Below, one piece after another: positions 57,057-64,000 of a stretch of DNA of 64,000 nt. The position numbers were made by a program, and so were the translations under genes. The notes under the pieces were generated by a model. That model was not told where the DNA came from and ran no database searches. It worked only from the letters and a program-made list of their open reading frames with translations. How positions within the stretch are numbered: the stretch's first letter is position 1; each line of letters starts with the position of its first letter. The stretch is from Apostichopus japonicus (taxonomy: Eukaryota > Echinodermata > Holothuroidea > Aspidochirotida > Stichopodidae): contig NC_092583.1 in NCBI RefSeq assembly GCF_037975245.1, positions 10,766,264-10,830,263 of the forward strand. The letters run 5' to 3'.

Positions 57057-57981
57057 GCACACTTCAATTACCAGTTGTAAAAACGCCACATGTTGGCTAT
57101 GGTGTTTATATATAGAAGTTTTGCCGAATTACAACTGTCAGTTTCAAATGAGTTGTCGCGTGTTCTTGTGCACCGTCGACCAACTTAATATAACACAGCC
57201 TGCGTTATACCCAACAACTGCATGTAGCGAAACATTACAACCTATACTATAATCCAATTCTGTTTTTGTTATATTTGTAATGTAATGTTAACATATCTAC
57301 TTGGCAAGCAGCAGAACATGCAAAAAGTGGATTTATATAACTTTTAGTTGCATGACAATCACTTTCCTTTGACCAAGTTGGAACCATACGAATTTGATGT
57401 TTGGGGAATATTCTCAATTGGCAAACGACAGTTGCTTTCCTTCCAATTCAACATGGATATTTTTGGACGGCAACGCATTTGTCGTTGCTGGATAGGTAAA
57501 TGATTAAATTCAAAGAAGGCTGCTAAATAAAAGTACCTTATAACAGGATCCAGTAGAAGTAGGCGAATACCACACAGAAACACCTATCATGATGGTACGA
57601 CAGAGCAGAGAAGAAGACGTTAAACATGTATTGTTCGTTTACTAAATACATTTTCTACTATAATAGAACTGCTTCACTTACCAGTTTATTATTTCTGCCA
57701 GGTACTTTCAATAATACAGATTGGGGTGATCAACACTTCTCGCATAACTGATGGAATCTGTAAACCGATAGAAATACAGAAACTCCTGAAATGATTTAAT
57801 ACAGAAAATGGTGTCAGCCTACGTTGGTGTACAACCAAACGTAGTTTTATGACATTTAACAATGTTGAACTTGTAAATATTATAACGAGTCACTCTTATG
57901 TTGAGATCGTGTTCGTCATCGTGTTTGTCTTGTTCGTTCAGCCTTTGAAAGTTTGTCACCTTGGCTTTTGTATGTAAGCTC
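57057..57981. other. Upstream flank of the death-fold/LRR gene
   Basis: No certain exon. On the - strand, 57757-57682 is bounded by an ACAG acceptor and a GTAAGTG donor but has stops in all frames; it could be a 5' noncoding exon. Confidence 0.25.
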
Positions 57982-60900
57982 CCATTGGTAACGCTGTAAC
58001 TAAACTCTTTTGTTACCAAAAGGTGGCACCATAACTTGGTTGGACAAACACGTTTCCAAAGGCCGAGGAGGTGGTAGAGTTGGAGGGGGGGTTGTAAAGT
58101 GTTTTTGTTCTCGTGTGTGCCCTTGTGTAAATGTGTGGACAACGATATGTCCCAAAATACTCAGTGCTTATTTGTACGGCGGATGTTCTTGATACGTATT
58201 GTGCATGAACCTCACCATGGGATGTAGGCCGTGTATTATGATTTATAGGGTCAGAGGTAAGAGGTACAAAAATAACAACACAATGACAAATACACTTGTA
58301 CCAAAATGAAGAATTGTGAAACAACATCAAATTCACGTTGGATATTAGACAATCGGTTAATGGGACACTTGTTAATATTGGTCAAAAAGGTCATATGGAT
58401 GGAATAGACTGTCGTCATTTGTGGTGATGTTTAGTTTTCCATTCAAACCAAGTCATAGGAAGGTTATACATTCAAACGTAAAAAATTGCTGATTATTTGA
58501 ACCTGTGACCAAATGGCGACCTTGTCTAATACGCCTGAGTGTGTCTGCAAACATAATAGTTTACTCGATTTGAGTGAGACATGCTGTCAAGAATGAAGTG
58601 GCAGAAAACCAATTTATAAACTTGGCTATATGTGCAATACAAACGTAGGACACCTTACACTTCCTTATGGTTGAACCATACATAAAGTGAAAATCCTATA
58701 TGCTAGCACTAATTTGTTACGTTATAAATGCAACGGTTAAAGTTATTGTATCATCATAGAACATGTATCATCCATTAGTTGACGAAATTATGAGAAGTTT
58801 GAGATATCGTTTCTTTCCTATCGGTAAAATCTGATGAGCCTTACAAAGATTATTATTCGATTGAGGGGGGAATTCTTCGTCGTTAACGTTATGAATTTCC
58901 CCTAAAATATGCCAAAATGAACGTACGGTCTCTCTTTTTCAAGTTCTTAATGGTAACATATTTCACATATTTCATTCTGTAATTTATGAATATGCATGTG
59001 GAAGAATGTGTTATTGTGCACTAAGGACAGTAGCTTATACATAAGTCAATGGAACATGGAAGGCAATAGATACCTCAGACACGCTAGCATGTCTGAGACA
59101 CGGTTAGAATATATGGACAATGACGTTCATTACACTCGGTAAACATAATACTGGTATTATATGTGGCAAACTGTGAAAACGTCGATGGATATTGTTGTTC
59201 TATTTCAAGACATCAATTGGATTATTGCTGACTGTTTTTTTTTTCTCTCGAAATAATAAAAAATCACCCCTTCAAGCCGTTTGGAATATACTGCCCAATC
59301 AAACTCAATTGGCAGACCAACGAAAAATATAATAAGTTTTGTTTTACAGGTGTTGTAAGCCTTAATACTTACATACATTTTCATACCTCAACTTACTACA
59401 TAGAGAGACAGTTTTACAATATATATTAGCCTGTGTCTCGCATTTGTTTTTATGCTCAGACGGTTGATCCTAAAATAAGGTAGGTGCGGGCACAGTAACG
59501 TCCTCGATCACTTGGCTAGGGTAATCGTGAACTTCCTCCTGCTTTCGTACAGGCACTGCAATGTCATTGTGTAAAGTAGGCTACGATTTGAATGCGTGCC
59601 AGATATTGGGGAAATATTAAATAAATAAACAATATCGCTTTTTATAAGTTAGCGAGCAAAAAAACTTGCGTTTTCGGCATTGAATATACGGGTCAGTGAA
59701 TTTACATAACGTATACGTGTGGTACAGAATGCATCATTGCCAAAGTAGATTTATATTAGGGATAAGCATGTTTGCATTCCCTTCATAGGATTTGATTTCA
59801 TAGTCACGAACACGCCTAGATTATAACTGGTAGTTTGTTCGTTGTATTCGTGCAATTAGCTCACATGATCATGTTATATAATGAATTAGTATTGGACAGT
59901 TACCGGCACCAATCATACTTTCAAAAGCATCCACATTTGATTGAAGCTCTTTGTCTTAAGAGGGAGAGGAGGAGGAATTCAATGGATGAATGTATTACTC
60001 TTTACTGTTTGCAAATTGACGGCTGTATCATCCAGAATTAACTGGCTAAACCTGGAAAGTGACATATATCAATGTTCGAAATAATGATGTCAACTCTATC
60101 ATCTGTGTCTTCATGTTAAATTCGAGATCAACGTAAACTCCATAAACACCTGCATATACCTTACGCTCAGTCTAATGATTTCAGTTAGTAACCTAATTAT
60201 TTAACTATAGCCACCGATGAAATGTGTGTGAGAGTGAAGAACTTAAATAAATAAAATAAATTGCAAATAGCTGTCAAATCAACTGCATATACAAGTGAAG
60301 AATTTATTTGAAAGCAGATGTTGTCAATAAATTTAAACCATTAAGAACTTCACATTAAATAGTTGCAACATTATCTGCAAAGCTCAGTCAAGAACTTATT
60401 GTAAAAAGATTTGATCAACTGTAAATACATGAAGTTAAGAATTTAGTTTTCAAATCTTGAAGTGAAAATGTGTTTTTTTCTAAATGGCAACTGCCGATAA
60501 CCTCTGTATGCAGAGCTTTATTTTAATTACTTTATATGAAAGGAAAGAACTTTATTGTAAATAGCTGTCAATCAATTGTAATTGGAAACGACGAACTTTT
60601 TGTTTGTTTGTTAATAGTTGTCGACCAACTGTATAATGAAGAGAATAACGTACAATAGCTAATTTTCGTCATATTCAGGTTCTACTTTCACGGAATAAAC
60701 CTAACATCTTACTTGAAATGTGTTGTTCGTCATAGGATTTCCATATGAAGAATTTCTGCGAGTTCCAACGTTAAGCTCAATAGGCAACAATAACCTAGTT
60801 TGCACCCTGGTTCTTATTTGCAACGTAGACCAGTGCATCGTGTTATAATAGTGCGTCAATTACTGTGTTTTTTTTAGCAGATGTGATGACATTAAAACAA

Positions 60901-62069
60901 CAAACAGACTGGAAAATTGCTTGTATCAGATGATGAAAGATATACATAATGAAACTAACTGCCTTAATTATATTGAATTGTATGTTAGAAGTATATGTTC
61001 GAAGTATATGTAAGCATACATAACTGTTACAATTTTTATGTTTGGTGAAAAGGGTAGGCATACATTTGAAATAAAAACACTTAACCTCGGATAGTGTTTA
61101 TTTTGGTGCTTTGTTTTTGTTTTATTGAGTGGCGTTTTTGTTCCCTTTTGAGTACTAATAAAACAGACTTTGTTGGTAGTATAGAAGTATGCATCGACTC
61201 ATTGACTATGTATCATTGTCATGTCTTAGCTGGAAAGCAAGGCGTTCTCTAAACATGTAACATTTTTACATATATACAATGTCCATAGCTTGAATGTATT
61301 TATCACATGATCACATTTCCGTTTTATTCTCCTTAGTCAGAGCATGTTCGTTGTATCAAGAAGGATTTAAACTTTGATTTTCCAGCTTCTAACGACGTTT
61401 CTCTTCCTTAATTCGTTAGATATTTTTAAGAAACGGTTATACGTCTATATCTTTCTACATGTCCTATATACAGTATTTATTCATCAGTACCTTCTAACGG
61501 TGTGTTTTATAGGAGGTTGGATTTCTAGTAAGTTTTAATGCGATTGAGTTGTGTAGGCGATAATCCTCCAAGATGCATCTTTTTAGAAAGTTGTTTTCTA
61601 AAATATGTTGGCATTGGCTTACGAATGGGATGTTGGCAATTGAAATATTTTTCCTATTCGACAGGCTTTTGTTTGTTTACTGCATCCAGTTTGGCTAATT
61701 GTTATTCAAAGATGTTGGCGATGGCAGGTGCCGCATACTCCACAACAAGCAGGACAATATGTGCAAGTGCAAGAGTAATTGTCTGCTGAACTTGTTTATG
61801 CACATTGCGTGTATGCACATTGAGTGTACCGAGTATATATACTTGTACATATATAAATCCAATAGTACGTACTTTGGCAGAATAGTTGGCTACATGAGAG
61901 AGTGAACAAACCAATGTGAAGACAACATGCATGCTGCGTAGACCTATAACGTGCACAGGCCTTTCTAGGGCTATAGTGGTATTATAAAGTCTATACAGTA
62001 ATATCATATAATTCCTTGATGAATTTTTGCGTTTTTTCCTTTTATTTTGCGAGATTTATGCCGTTTATT
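57982..62069 (+). repeat. Tandem unit 4, 3' half only
   Basis: Collinear with 6520-10502 and 15800-20009, starting abruptly at about 57982 (CCATTGGTAACGCTGTAACT). It has the GGA tract, the degenerate tandem region and the end-of-unit sequence, but no Ig gene, which should have stood upstream. It shares the 145-base segment found in unit 2. A roughly 110-base insertion near 59585-59680 is unique to it. Confidence 0.85.
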
Positions 62070-64000
62070 TGTAAGTGACAACACGACCTAGAAGGTTGAA
62101 GGAGCCTCCTATCACGGGATGTTCTATACAAAGTGTTAATTGGTCAAATTGGAAGAACACTAGCAAACGATAACTCTTAATTAGAAATTTGCCACAACCA
62201 AAACTGGAGCAAAGAAATTTCAAAGTTACCTCCGCCTACTAACACCCAGGCTCGTCGAGATCGAATACCCTCGTCTGCAATCGAATTCTTCTAAACGGGG
62301 TAAAATTAAGGGCATGCAAGATACAATATCTAAGCTAATTCTTTATGATCATGCGTGAGAAACCGTAGTAAGTATCTTCCAGGAAAGAATTAAAAAATGT
62401 CTGCAGCATTAAATATATTCCAGAATATTACATGACCCTATCGAGGACACTATGTCAGAGAAGTTCTAAAGACGAATGGTAAAAATGAATGAAGTTTTAT
62501 GCCCTTGCGATCTGGAAGGAATTCAAGGCACGTGATGCGTGCCCGCGCTTCGCGCTTCAAATATAATTATAGATCGCCCTGACTCTAAGCTGAACCCTGA
62601 CCAATGCACGTTTCTTCAGGCGGAACCATACACAACACAATAATGCCATCGACGACGTTGGCAAGCCCAAAGTAACCACCAATTGAATATTTTGCAGATT
62701 AAACAACCATTCTATTATAATCTTCTTAAAGCAAAGGAAATGATAGTCTTCTGAGAAGATTATAGAATCATTTAAAGGAATAACACACGTTAACCGTAGA
62801 GCGGTAAACGCATAAACATGGTAGCCTATTTGCAAAGCAGTAGTCTCATAGAACACATATGATGCTGTTGTAAAATGGCATTAAGATGACATCAATGAAA
62901 GGCATCAACTAAATAGGTTGACAAAAGTCAAAAGTACCATCGTATGGTAATGTACGAGCCGTTTGAAAGGCATGTAGCACGAATTAGTATATGATGATCT
63001 CTGGGTGTTAAATTATAATACAACAGCAACATATATGTTTGCATCAGTTAGGTGACACACTAGCCTACTTTAACGACACAGTATGGACTCATCTTTCACA
63101 ATGATCATATATGGTGTTAAATATGATGTTCTATGGAAGTCAACAAAGGTGGTCATTATAACGGTCATACACAGATTTGCTTTTACTTCCTGTAAACTAT
63201 ATATAACTACATCTGAACGTTACGAGTCAGTGAATTGAGTACTTTGGGAGTGCAAATATTGGTACGCTTGTATAACTGTAGGTAACAAACCTATATGGCA
63301 GACGGAAATGCGCTTGTGTAAGTGTCCTCAACTACATGCCTTTGTAAACTTAACGATTGATACTCTATCAGCAATACTAACATAAATTCAGTTTTATTGC
63401 ATCTCTTTGGTTGGAACGTAAATCAAGTATTCAGTACAAGAGATCCAGTTTTGAATCAAGCCAGTTCGTGAATTTGTGTTAGAGACAACTCTCTAGAAGG
63501 TAAAGGTTTGTTTCTAATTTGCTGATATTGTGTTCTACAGTTTTGTTTTTGTCTGATGGTATACTTATTATAGAGGAAACATTCGAGCATCGAACCACAC
63601 TTCCATAATACCAATTGGACATCCAAATCAAAAACATCACCACGTACCACGGATATTATATACAGAAATTACATAGTGAAACTAGTTCATGCAACAGCAG
63701 AGTAGCTCATAACAGATCCAAAAGTTTAAATGCTCTCGTCAACTCATTTCGCCTCTTCACTGTTAATGTAACAGTAATGTTAAATCGAAATGTGTGTTAT
63801 CCTCCAAGAACTATCTATATACTTTACACTTAATCTAATGGCTTACACAACGACACTGAGCTGAATTGTTTACTGTTTCAATTTCTAACAAACAGTTACC
63901 ATTTCTGGAAAATGAGTTCCTTTTCGTTTTATGTTGGTTTACAATCTCAACGTGCTATTGACCTCTGACATGCAATGTTCTGGTCACACAATAGCTATAG
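62070..64000 (+). repeat. Tandem unit 5, beginning only (cut by window end)
   Basis: Nearly identical to 10503-12420 of unit 2, with a 12-14 base insertion near 63620. By analogy the Ig relic and an Ig receptor gene should follow just outside the window. Confidence 0.85.

Noticed and set aside
57361-57535. - strand frame with LAAFFEFNHLPI, recalling [12 protein letters not shown] of the DED-like exon
   Set aside because: The similarity is limited to a few residues and the rest does not align; probably chance.
57682-57757. Candidate extra exon with a good acceptor and donor, starting ATTCC like the A exons
   Set aside because: All three frames contain stops, so it is at best a 5' noncoding exon.

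Overview
This is a eukaryotic, AT-rich animal genomic window. It has spliced genes with GT-AG introns, a CR1/jockey-like non-LTR retrotransposon, several non-autonomous hAT-like DNA elements, a tRNA-derived SINE, and long satellite and microsatellite arrays. Immunoglobulin receptors beside a death-fold/LRR gene, plus the style of the repeats, suggest a marine deuterostome invertebrate, perhaps an echinoderm such as a sea cucumber. That taxonomic call is inference. No prokaryotic features are present.

Layout. (1) 1-347 is the last coding piece of an unrecognised acidic-tailed gene on the + strand. (2) 2.07-20.6 kb is a tandem array of 8-9.5 kb units. Units 1 and 2 each carry one uninterrupted 494-codon gene for a type I membrane protein: signal peptide, three Ig domains, one TM helix and a tyrosine-rich tail. 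Unit 2 also holds a wrecked Ig relic just upstream of its gene and a young hAT MITE. A third unit is cut off after about 0.6 kb. (3) 21.9-24.3 kb is a 5'-truncated, frameshifted LINE on the - strand. (4) 25.9-30.1 kb is a satellite of about 47-bp monomers with higher-order structure. (5) 30.5-55.3 kb is a large spliced gene on the - strand. It starts with a DED-like death-fold domain and continues with a repeated four-exon cassette (A-B-C-D) encoding leucine-rich-repeat-like units. No NACHT/NTPase domain is visible. Its introns hold a 0.7-kb perfect tetranucleotide array next to a tRNA-derived SINE, and several hAT-like elements, some nested. (6) From 57.98 kb to the window end the Ig-type unit resumes: the 3' half of one unit, then the start of another whose Ig gene would lie beyond the window.

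How it fits together. The Ig genes look like a small family of paired receptors. The two copies differ most in the extracellular domains and, tellingly, in tail tyrosine motifs: copy 2 has an ITIM-consensus site where copy 1 has a YENP motif. The death-fold/LRR gene lies inside the Ig-unit array, between the broken ends of a unit, so two candidate immune-type loci are interleaved. The most notable non-coding signal is a shared hairpin-bearing core found in about nine places, inside hAT-like elements whose termini differ. Several of these elements have perfect 8-bp target-site duplications.

Limits. Everything was read by eye. Exon boundaries rest on splice dinucleotides, phase agreement and cassette homology, not transcripts. 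The 3' end of the death-fold/LRR gene and one expected exon were not found.
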